This document shows, piece after piece, positions 1 to 5,164 of a stretch of 5,164 nucleotides of DNA. The stretch spans positions 22,093 to 27,256 of the forward strand of contig DBWJ01000017.1 of assembly GCA_002308955.1 (NCBI GenBank), given 5' to 3'. A program made the position numbers and the translations under genes. Every line of letters begins with the position of its first letter. The first letter of the stretch is position 1. Under the pieces are notes generated by a model, which did not search any database, was not told the origin of the DNA, and saw nothing but the letters and a program-made list of their open reading frames with translations. The DNA is from Lachnoclostridium sp. UBA1241 (lineage in GTDB: Bacteria; Bacillota; Clostridia; Lachnospirales; Lachnospiraceae).

Positions 1-2258
1 ATGGCCACGCGCTGTCTCTGGCCGCCGGAGAGATCGGTAATCTTCCGCTCTGCATACTCTTCGGTAAGCCCGATAGCGGAAAGCATTTCCTTCGCGCGGG
101 CGCTCCTTTCTTCCTTCGGAACCTTCCGGATTCGGAGGGGTTCCTCCAAAAGCCACTGCACGCTTCTGGACGGATTCAGGCTCCCGTAGGGATCCTGGAA
201 GACCATTCCGACGCTTCCTCCGAGTTCGATTGTTCCGACAATGGGTTTAAGAAGGCCGCAGAGGCACTTCGCGAGGGTGGATTTGCCGGAGCCGCTTCGC
301 CCGACGATTCCGTATACCTCGCCGCGGCGGACGGTCAGGTTATAGTTTTCAAGCACCTTGGTGCGGTAGTTTAACGGGTTTCTGCCCCGCTTCTTTCCGA
401 AATACATGTGAAGATGCGACACCTTTACGATTTCTTCCGAATCTTCGGGAACCGTCATTGCGGACGCAAAGTCCGCGCCCTTCGATGCCGCGATCAGCTT
501 CTTCGTATAGTCTTCGGCGGGCTTTTCGAAGATTTCCTCGCTCTTACCCTCTTCGGCGATCAGACCGTCATGGAACACAAGCACGCGGTCGCAGAGCCGT
601 TTCACGATCGAAAGATCATGCGAGATGAACAGGATCGCCGTGCCGTACTTTTTCTGAAGCCTTGTAAGAAGGTTAAGGATCTGCTCCTGCGTCTCCGCAT
701 CGAGCGCCGTCGTGGGCTCGTCGCAGATCAACACCTTCGGATGGTTGAGCATCGCCATCGCGATCATGATCCGCTGGCGCTGGCCGCCCGAAAGCTTCGC
801 CGGATAGCTCGAAAGGATCCGGTCGGTATCGGTAAGATCAACTTCTAAAAGGGCGTCCGTAAGACGCTTCGTAAGCGCCTCGGGTTCCGGTCTTTCCTCG
901 CTGTGGGTAAGCATCTCCGCCATCTGCTTACGAATCTTCATCGAAGGATTCAGCGACGACATGGGCTCCTGGAAGACCATCGCAATCTCTGCGCCGCGGT
1001 AGCGCTGCATATCCTTCGCGTTGTAGTGCGACATGTCGACATCGTGCGCTCCGCTCTCGTCCTCGTACCGAACACGGATGTCGCCGATGGCCGCCCCGTT
1101 CTCGGGCAGAAGGTGCATCACCGAAAGCGCGGTCACGCTCTTGCCGCTTCCGGACTCGCCGACGATGCCGAGCTTCTCGCCGGGCATCATGGAGAATGAT
1201 ACGCCGTGCACGACCTCCTTCGGTTCATTCGTTTCGGTGGAGAAAGCGATGCGGAGGTTCGAGACCTCAAGGACCGCGCCGGTTGCAGTTTCGGCAGACT
1301 TCGAAGCAGGTTCGCCGGTCTCCGGAACAGTCCCGTCAGCCGTATCATTTGCCGCAGCCTCGCCTGCAGTCTCGGAGGCCTCGTTCGCAGCTTCCTCCGG
1401 ATACTTCGCACGGAGTCTTGCGCGGATCTTTCTTCTTGCTTTCACCGGGTCCTCCGTATCGGCGGAGTTGCCGGAATACACATCGCTGATTAAGGTTACG
1501 CCGAGCACGCAAAGCACAAGCACGAGGCCCGGGAACACAACGGTCCACGGAGCCAAACGGAGATAGCTCTGCCCTTCGGAGAGCATGCGTCCTAAACTTG
1601 CGTTCGGCGGCTGTACGCCGAGACCTAAGTAACTAAGACCGGCCTCCGCCAGCACGGCGTTATTGAAACCGACAGCCATCGTCACGAGAAGCGTGGCGCG
1701 GATGTTCGGAAGCATATGTACGAAAAGAATGCGAAGCCTGCCCGCGCCGAGAAGACGGGCATTTGCCACATAATCCTTGGGGCGTTCCTTCTTGATCTCA
1801 CTTCGCACAACCCGCGCGATGCTCGGGATGAACAGAATTCCGAGAGCAAGGATGACGTTCTTCTCGCCGGTACCGAACAGGCACACAAGAACAAGCGCAA
1901 GAAGAATGCTCGGAAACGCTAACAGGCAGTCGTTTATGCGCATCAGGATCGTGTCGAAGGTGCCGCCGAAGTAGCCCGCAAGGGCGCCGATCACGGTACC
2001 GAACAGGCCGCCGATGAGAATCGTCGCGGCACCGATCAAAAATGATGTCCGTGCGCCCACCATGACGCGGCTCAAAACGTCACGCCCGAGCTGGTCCGTT
2101 CCGAACGGATGCCTAAGGGACGGCGCCGCATTCTTAAGGGCCGCATTGACCGCGGTCGGGTCATAAGGCGTACGGAACAGCCCCCAGATGACGAGGAGAA
2201 CCGTCAGCCCGAGGAAGATGCCGCCGCACAGGAAATTGAAGGAGCGATACCGTTTCAT
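1..2258 (-). CDS. Peptide/nickel-type ABC importer: DppC-like permease fused to two ATPase domains (DppD- and DppF-like), 3' end outside the window
   Basis: This single frame is open from the ATG at 2258 to the left edge (752 full codons, no stop). Residues 1-280 are a DppC/OppC permease: an N-terminal membrane segment (about 10-28), the family motif HPFGTDQLGRDVLSR (50-64), further hydrophobic segments, and an EAA-type coupling loop near 158-185 (KDYVANARLLGAG...HMLPN). An Ala/Glu/Thr-rich linker follows (283-327). ATPase domain 1 (about 328-592) is complete: Walker A GESGSGKS 367-374, Q-loop Q430, signature LSGGQRQR 489-496, Walker B with D513 and catalytic E514, H-loop H547. ATPase domain 2 (from about 610) shows Walker A GRSGSGKS 653-660, Q688 and signature LSGGQRQRVA 743-752; its Walker B and H-loop lie beyond the edge. 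The ATG overlaps the upstream permease stop (ATGA) and follows AAGGAGG by 7 nt. Known for the family: the permease C-terminus is cytosolic, so C-terminal ATPases are sterically reasonable. Inferred: it pairs with the upstream permease to energise uptake. No internal ribosome binding site plus start that would free the ATPases was seen. Confidence 0.93.
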   Translation of the reverse strand, partial: MKRYRSFNFLCGGIFLGLTVLLVIWGLFRTPYDPTAVNAALKNAAPSLRHPFGTDQLGRDVLSRVMVGARTSFLIGAATILIGGLFGTVIGALAGYFGGTFDTILMRINDCLLAFPSILLALVLVCLFGTGEKNVILALGILFIPSIARVVRSEIKKERPKDYVANARLLGAGRLRILFVHMLPNIRATLLVTMAVGFNNAVLAEAGLSYLGLGVQPPNASLGRMLSEGQSYLRLAPWTVVFPGLVLVLCVLGVTLISDVYSGNSADTEDPVKARRKIRARLRAKYPEEAANEASETAGEAAANDTADGTVPETGEPASKSAETATGAVLEVSNLRIAFSTETNEPKEVVHGVSFSMMPGEKLGIVGESGSGKSVTALSVMHLLPENGAAIGDIRVRYEDESGAHDVDMSHYNAKDMQRYRGAEIAMVFQEPMSSLNPSMKIRKQMAEMLTHSEERPEPEALTKRLTDALLEVDLTDTDRILSSYPAKLSGGQRQRIMIAMAMLNHPKVLICDEPTTALDAETQEQILNLLTRLQKKYGTAILFISHDLSIVKRLCDRVLVFHDGLIAEEGKSEEIFEKPAEDYTKKLIAASKGADFASAMTVPEDSEEIVKVSHLHMYFGKKRGRNPLNYRTKVLENYNLTVRRGEVYGIVGRSGSGKSTLAKCLCGLLKPIVGTIELGGSVGMVFQDPYGSLNPSRSVQWLLEEPLRIRKVPKEERSARAKEMLSAIGLTEEYAERKITDLSGGQRQRVA

Positions 2259-3181
2259 GATTCCGCCTCCTTCTGCACCAATGCCTCAATCACGCCGTTC
2301 AGCACGATGACGACGATGCCGATGTATAATACAAGCGCCTGCACGACGTCGTAGTCGCGGTTCGCGACCGAACCGACCAGCAGACGGCCGATTCCGTTGA
2401 TGCCGAACACCTGCTCAATGACGATGCTTCCCGCAACAATCTCCGATACGATAACGCCGAGAAATGTGACGGTCGCCGCGAGCGCGTTCGGAAGCAGATG
2501 CTTCCACAGAATCTCCCACTCGCCGAGCCCTTTGCTGCGGGCGGTGCGGACATACTCCTTCCGCTTTTCCGAAAGAAGCGCGCTTCGAAGGAACCGGACG
2601 GTCATCGCGACCTTCGGGAGCGCAATCGCGAGCGCGGGGAAGAACAGGTACGCAAGGCACGCGCCGAGTCCCTCGTTATAAGACACGAAAGCGCCCGGTA
2701 CGAAAAGCCCGAGCCCGATTCCGAGAATGACCGAAACTAAGATTCCGAGGAAGAACGCCGGAATCGCCATGAATGTCTGGTTTAAAAAGACGCCCGCGCG
2801 GTCCCCGACGCTTCCCGGGTACCTTCCGTACAAAAGCCCGAGCGGGAAGGACAGCGCAAGAATCAGAACAAACGAAAGCCCTGCAAGAAGAAGCGTATTC
2901 GGAAGCGTCTGCGCGAACAGTTCGGAGACCGGCCTCGCGTAGCGGACGGAATACCCTAAATCGCCGGTGAAAACACCGCCGATCCAGCGCCCGTAGCGGA
3001 CGAAAAGGTTGTCATTTAACCCCATCTCCTCCCGAAGCGCCTCAATCTGCTCGGGTGTCGCATTTGTCCCGAGGCGGGCCTCCGCAGCATCGCCGGGAAG
3101 GACGGAAAATGCCAAAAAGGTAACAAAAGAGAGCACCCAAACGGCAGCTATCATCGATATGATTTTCTTTCCTGCCTTCAT
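2255..3181 (-). CDS. DppB/OppB-like ABC transporter permease
   Basis: This 308-residue integral membrane protein is a BPD_transp_1-type permease of the peptide/nickel importer family, where DppB/OppB forms one half of the translocation channel. Visible family features are the N-terminal membrane segment (about 7-28) followed by LPGD (28-31), the extracytoplasmic segment NATPEQIEALREEMGL (40-55), GDLGYSVRYARPV (73-85), and a coupling loop RTARSKGLGEWEILWKHLLPN (212-232) that should dock on an ATPase domain. INGIGRLL (261-268) is also typical. About six hydrophobic segments can be seen (near 7-28, 95-119, 132-160, 173-193, 233-256, 278-302). The start follows AAAGGAG by 7 nt. It lies 20 bp after the binding-protein gene and overlaps the next gene by 4 nt, so it is co-transcribed. 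The tail ends LVQKEAES and lacks the C-terminal Y...DPR motif common in DppB. Substrate is not determinable. Confidence 0.95.
   Translation of the reverse strand: MKAGKKIISMIAAVWVLSFVTFLAFSVLPGDAAEARLGTNATPEQIEALREEMGLNDNLFVRYGRWIGGVFTGDLGYSVRYARPVSELFAQTLPNTLLLAGLSFVLILALSFPLGLLYGRYPGSVGDRAGVFLNQTFMAIPAFFLGILVSVILGIGLGLFVPGAFVSYNEGLGACLAYLFFPALAIALPKVAMTVRFLRSALLSEKRKEYVRTARSKGLGEWEILWKHLLPNALAATVTFLGVIVSEIVAGSIVIEQVFGINGIGRLLVGSVANRDYDVVQALVLYIGIVVIVLNGVIEALVQKEAES
2266..2272 (-). promoter_or_regulatory. Ribosome binding site of the permease-ATPase fusion
   Basis: The minus strand reads AAGGAGG here, 7 nt before the ATG at 2258. The site lies inside the last codons of the upstream permease gene, whose TGA overlaps the ATG as ATGA. 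This fixes the start and suggests translational coupling of the two membrane components. Confidence 0.85.
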
Positions 3182-3188
3182 AGGTGCT

Positions 3189-3195
3189 CTCCTTT
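3189..3195 (-). promoter_or_regulatory. Ribosome binding site of the DppB-like permease
   Basis: The minus strand reads AAAGGAG, 7 nt before the ATG at 3181. It sits within the 20-bp gap between the binding-protein stop (TAA, 3204-3202) and the permease start. That gap is too short for a transcription terminator, which supports a common transcript. Confidence 0.85.
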
Positions 3196-3201
3196 CGGGT
3201 A

Positions 3202-4731
3202 TTATTTGCTCTTCACTTTATAAACGCTCTGCATGTCCTGAACGTATACCGGATAGAATTTGTATCCGGCGTAGCCGTTCCGTACGGCAACCATCAGAGA
3301 CGGGCTCTGCAGGAATACCGAAGCGGCATCGTCCGCAAGACACTGCTGCGCCTTGTTGTATAACTCTTTCTTCTTCGCGGTATCGGTCGTGGCAACTGCC
3401 TCGCGATAAGCCGCATCGAATGCCTCGCTTTCGTAATTGATGAAGTTCTTGGCGGAACCGCTGATGTAATACTTCAGAATGTCACTCGGCGCGAGCTGGG
3501 AATCTAATCCGATAATCGTCGCTTCATGATTATGGTCATGATAGACATCCGAAAGCCAGCTGGCCCATTCCACGGTCTGGATTTTCATCGTAACACCGAT
3601 CTTCTTCAGCTGGGAAGCAATGATCTCCGCGGTCTGCACATGGTACGTATAGTTCGAAGGCACCGTACAGGTAAATGTGAAACCGTCCGGATATCCGGCG
3701 TTTCTCAGAAGTTCCTTTGCCTTCTCGGGGTTATACGGATAGGTATCGACGCAGGACTCATTAAAATATGCGGTAAATCCGGCATATACGCCGCTGCCGA
3801 TCTTCTTTCCTCCGCCGCCGTTCAGCATCGTAAGAATTTCGTCTTTGTCGATTGCGTAGTTAATTGCCTGACGGACTTCCTTCTTGTTGAAGGGCTCCAC
3901 CTTGTTGTTCAGGAACAGGCCCTGAACGAGGCTCATCTCGCCGACTTCGATATAGTATTTGTCCTTTAACTGTGCGGCCTGGTCGGCTGTCAGGTACGGG
4001 AAGATGTCAATCTCGCCGGCCTGCAGCTTCAGGAATGCGGCATCCGTGCTCTCGGAGATGGAAAATGTCACCTTCTCAAGGCTCGCTGCCTTGCCGTAAT
4101 AGTTGTCGTTCCGCTCCATGACAAGGCCGCTCATGGGCGTATAGGAAACGAACTTGAAGGGGCCTGTTCCGACGGGCTTCGTCTTCTGCTCCGTGTAGTC
4201 ACAGGGAACGATGCTTGCCGTGAAGTACCCGATCAACTCGGTGTTGCCTTCCTGCAAAGTAACAACAACAGTGTCTTTGTCATTCTCCTTTGCGGATGTG
4301 ATGTCGGAAATAACAGAAAAAGCGGCCAAAACCTGGACCTCCGGATCGGAAGTCGTAAGCTTGCCCGCGACACGTTTAAGGGAATAAACTACATCCTCTG
4401 CAGTAAGCTTCTTTCCGTTGTGGAAGGTCACATCGCTTCGAAGCACGAAGGTATATGTCTTTCCGTCGTCGGAAATGCGGTAGCTTTCCGCTACTGCAGG
4501 AACGAGATTGCCTGCCGGGTCCGATTTCACCAGACCTTCGAACAGGTTATACAAAACTTCCTTAGTTCCTGCCGCTACTGCTTTATGCGGGTCAAGACTG
4601 TCTAAATCCTGTGTTATTCCGACCACCACCGCTCCGCCGTTTTTCCCGTCCTTTGTGCCGTCTTTCTTACATCCGGAAAGTGCAGCCGCAGCTACGGTAA
4701 GGAGAAGAACCGTGAAAAGAAATCTCTTCAT
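3202..4731 (-). CDS. ABC transporter substrate-binding lipoprotein, family 5 (peptide/nickel type)
   Basis: This 509-residue extracytoplasmic receptor should deliver substrate to the permeases encoded just downstream. The N-terminus is a lipoprotein signal peptide: K2-R3, a hydrophobic core, and lipobox LSGC with the lipidated Cys at 21, followed by a Lys/Gly/Asp-rich tether (22-33). The mature protein has the SBP_bac_5 landmarks: DLDSLDPHKA near the start (42-51), the family signature region about 80-107 (AESYRISDDGKTYTF...DVTFHNGKKL), PVGTGPFKF (186-194), KKEVRQAINYAIDKDEIL (283-300), YNPEKAKELLRNAGYPDG (333-350) and VEWASWL (387-393). Length is normal for the family. The start is supported by AAGGAGG 4 nt upstream. 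It is the first gene of the operon, behind a predicted promoter at 4807-4780. An unusual His cluster (HDHNHE, 398-403) is discussed in the findings. Family members bind peptides, nickel complexes, sugars or other ligands, so the ligand is not assigned. Confidence 0.96.
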   Translation of the reverse strand: MKRFLFTVLLLTVAAAALSGCKKDGTKDGKNGGAVVVGITQDLDSLDPHKAVAAGTKEVLYNLFEGLVKSDPAGNLVPAVAESYRISDDGKTYTFVLRSDVTFHNGKKLTAEDVVYSLKRVAGKLTTSDPEVQVLAAFSVISDITSAKENDKDTVVVTLQEGNTELIGYFTASIVPCDYTEQKTKPVGTGPFKFVSYTPMSGLVMERNDNYYGKAASLEKVTFSISESTDAAFLKLQAGEIDIFPYLTADQAAQLKDKYYIEVGEMSLVQGLFLNNKVEPFNKKEVRQAINYAIDKDEILTMLNGGGGKKIGSGVYAGFTAYFNESCVDTYPYNPEKAKELLRNAGYPDGFTFTCTVPSNYTYHVQTAEIIASQLKKIGVTMKIQTVEWASWLSDVYHDHNHEATIIGLDSQLAPSDILKYYISGSAKNFINYESEAFDAAYREAVATTDTAKKKELYNKAQQCLADDAASVFLQSPSLMVAVRNGYAGYKFYPVYVQDMQSVYKVKSK

Positions 4732-4735
4732 ATGT

Positions 4736-4742
4736 CCTCCTT
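4736..4742 (-). promoter_or_regulatory. Ribosome binding site of the substrate-binding protein
   Basis: The minus strand reads AAGGAGG followed by ACAT and the ATG at 4731. The spacing is a little short (4 nt from the full heptamer), but the match to the 16S anti-SD is complete, and the encoded signal peptide begins correctly at this ATG. Confidence 0.85.
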
Positions 4743-4744
4743 CG

Positions 4745-4758
4745 GCATCTTGTGATGC
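4745..4758 (-). other. Small hairpin beside the ribosome binding site
   Basis: The minus strand reads GCATC-ACAA-GATGC, a perfect 5-bp stem with a 4-nt loop, ending 2 nt before AAGGAGG. In the predicted 5' leader of the transporter mRNA it could affect ribosome access or mRNA stability. The stem is short, so a functional role is speculative. Confidence 0.3.
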
Positions 4759-4768
4759 TCTTATAAGA
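4759..4768. repeat. 10-bp palindrome TCTTATAAGA in the transporter leader
   Basis: TCTTATAAGA is its own reverse complement. It lies a few bases downstream of the start point expected from the minus-strand promoter at 4807-4780, where a repressor could block transcription. A palindrome of this length in AT-rich DNA can also occur by chance. Confidence 0.3.
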
Positions 4769-4779
4769 TTTACAAGCGT

Positions 4780-4807
4780 ATCATATCACATTTTCCCCGG
4801 AATGCAA
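4780..4807 (-). promoter_or_regulatory. Predicted promoter of the ABC importer operon
   Basis: On the minus strand a -35-like TTGCAT (4807-4802) is followed by a 16-nt spacer and the -10 TATGAT (4785-4780). TG lies one base upstream of the -10 hexamer (TGA-TATGAT), giving an extended -10 element of vegetative sigma type. The expected start point is near 4773, leaving a leader of roughly 40 nt before the ATG at 4731. The spacer contains GGGGAAAATGTGA, one copy of the element repeated in this intergenic region. Confidence 0.6.
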
Positions 4808-4838
4808 GACTTTTCGCCCGGGCACGGGGAAAATGTGA
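4786..4838. repeat. Perfect 14-bp inverted repeat between divergent promoters
   Basis: The left arm TCACATTTTCCCCG (4786-4799) and right arm CGGGGAAAATGTGA (4825-4838) are exact reverse complements separated by 25 bp. The spacer itself contains the 8-bp palindrome GCCCGGGC (4816-4823). The left arm overlaps the spacer and extended -10 of the minus-strand promoter. The right arm is not followed by a -10 sequence. A related copy, CGGAAAATGTGA (4866-4877), lies in the plus-strand promoter. It may be a regulator-binding site. It does not look like a terminator, because no T-tract follows the stem in either direction. Confidence 0.6.
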
Positions 4839-4854
4839 AAAAAGAGTTGCTTTC

Positions 4855-4883
4855 TTGAACGATTTCGGAAAATGTGATAGGAT
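4855..4883 (+). promoter_or_regulatory. Predicted promoter of the divergent lipoprotein gene
   Basis: TTGAAC (4855-4860) serves as a -35 candidate, 17 nt before TAGGAT (4878-4883). The -10 is extended by TG (TGA-TAGGAT). The start point would be near 4890, leaving only about 16 nt of leader before the ATG at 4906. The spacer holds GGAAAATGTGA (4867-4877), and the block through the -10 matches the minus-strand promoter at 17 of 18 positions. Confidence 0.6.
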
Positions 4884-4893
4884 AGATTTGATT

Positions 4894-4898
4894 GGGGG
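4894..4898 (+). promoter_or_regulatory. Weak ribosome binding site of the divergent lipoprotein
   Basis: GGGGG lies 7 nt before the ATG at 4906. It is a poor match to AAGGAGG compared with the sites in the transporter operon, suggesting weaker translation, but its spacing is right and no better start is visible nearby. Confidence 0.5.
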
Positions 4899-4905
4899 CA
4901 TTTTT

Positions 4906-5164
4906 ATGAAACGTGCTTATTTATTGCTATTATTACTGTGCATCCTGCTTCTTGTTTCTTGTTCGGGCGAGACGGCTTTACCCGAGGCCGGAACAAACAG
5001 ACCGAAGCGCATGCCGACTGCGACCGCGGTTCCGACCGAAACGCCGACACCGACGTATGTGCCGACGCCGAGCGAGGTTCCGACTGAGACGCCGACGCCG
5101 GATGCCCCGAAGAAGCTCGATGCGGGCGCCGTCGGCCTTAAGAAAGAAGATATCGTCAATTATT
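4906..5164 (+). CDS. Small lipoprotein with Thr/Pro-rich linker, 3' end outside the window
   Basis: 86 full codons are visible and the frame is open at the right edge. The N-terminus MKRAYLLLLLL...LLLVSC is a lipoprotein signal peptide with lipobox LVSC and the lipidated Cys at 19, so the protein should be anchored to the outer face of the membrane. Residues 26-68 form a low-complexity linker rich in Pro and Thr, containing VPTETPTP twice (42-49 and 58-65). Such linkers usually act as spacers that hold a C-terminal domain away from the membrane or in the cell wall. A charged segment (KKLDAGAVGLKKEDIV, 69-84) begins what may be a folded domain, but too little is visible to name it. The gene is divergent from the importer operon and has its own predicted promoter (4855-4883). 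A reading frame on the opposite strand (4917-5159) is judged a shadow of the repeats. Function is unknown. Confidence 0.8.
   Translation, partial: MKRAYLLLLLLCILLLVSCSGETALPEAGTNRPKRMPTATAVPTETPTPTYVPTPSEVPTETPTPDAPKKLDAGAVGLKKEDIVNY
5029..5100 (+). repeat. Imperfect 24-bp repeat encoding VPTETPTP
   Basis: Two 24-bp units (5029-5052 and 5077-5100) encode the same octapeptide and differ at three third-codon positions. They are separated by 24 bp of similar Pro/Thr codons, giving a 48-bp period. This fits expansion of a linker by duplication, followed by synonymous drift. Confidence 0.6.

Noticed and set aside
408..848. Plus-strand open frame of 146 codons
   Set aside because: It is antisense to the Walker B, signature and H-loop region of the first ATPase domain. 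The product is Arg/His-rich and shadow-like.
1033..1566. Plus-strand open frame of 177 codons opposite the fusion gene
   Set aside because: It lies antisense to the linker and first ATPase domain, whose motifs are unmistakable on the minus strand. Its Ser/Ala/Pro-rich product has no recognisable domain, and it reads as a GC-biased shadow.
3182..3201. Possible attenuator between the binding-protein and permease genes
   Set aside because: The gap is only 20 bp, is largely occupied by a ribosome binding site, and shows no stem-loop.
3526..3969. Plus-strand open frame of 147 codons opposite the binding-protein gene
   Set aside because: It is fully antisense to a clear family 5 binding protein, and the predicted product shows no family motif.
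4786..4838. TCACA...TGTGA arms as a CRP site
   Set aside because: A CRP site needs about 6 bp between TGTGA and TCACA, in that order. Here the order is reversed and the inner distance is far larger.
4786..4845. The 14-bp inverted repeat as a rho-independent terminator
   Set aside because: Neither strand has a T-tract after the stem: on the plus strand the stem is followed by A residues, and on the minus strand the T-run precedes it. It also overlaps a promoter between divergent genes.
4917..5159. Minus-strand open frame of 80 codons with Gly/Val repeats
   Set aside because: Its repeats are simply the reverse strand of the Pro/Thr codon repeats. The plus-strand frame has a lipoprotein signal peptide, a promoter and a ribosome binding site.

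Overview
The window looks like a bacterial chromosome segment, most likely from a Firmicute of the Clostridia/Lachnospiraceae type. Three things point there: strong AAGGAGG-type ribosome binding sites before each operon gene, two lipoprotein signal peptides with short Gram-positive-style lipoboxes, and a Pro/Thr-rich lipoprotein linker common in gut Clostridia. GC looks a little above 50% by eye (not counted). The taxonomic call is an inference, not a match to a known genome.

Most of the window (1-4731) is one minus-strand operon for a peptide/nickel-type (Dpp/Opp/Nik) ABC importer, read from right to left: a family 5 substrate-binding lipoprotein (4731-3202), a 20-bp gap, a DppB/OppB-like permease (3181-2255), then, with an ATGA stop/start overlap, a very long reading frame that starts at 2258 and is still open at the left edge. 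That frame encodes three normally separate proteins in one chain: a DppC/OppC-type permease (about residues 1-280), an Ala/Glu/Thr-rich linker (about 283-327), a full DppD-type ATPase domain (about 328-592) and a second DppF-type ATPase domain (from about 610, cut at residue 752). One binding protein plus two membrane polypeptides would therefore supply a complete importer: two transmembrane halves, two ATPase domains and a receptor. This fusion is the main point of interest.

Positions 4732-4905 form a divergent intergenic region. It carries a plausible extended -10 promoter on each strand, and the two promoters share a nearly identical spacer/-10 block (GGAAAATGTGATA-T/G-GATA). A third partial copy lies between them and makes a perfect 14-bp inverted repeat with the minus-strand copy. 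This could be a shared regulator site or promoter-class motif, or simply two similar extended -10 promoters. A 10-bp palindrome and a small hairpin sit in the expected leader of the transporter mRNA.

On the plus strand, 4906 to the right edge is the 5' part of a gene for a small lipoprotein with a Thr/Pro repeat linker. Its function cannot be read from the visible part. No RNA genes, insertion sequences, CRISPR arrays or clear terminators were seen. The substrate of the importer cannot be fixed from sequence alone.
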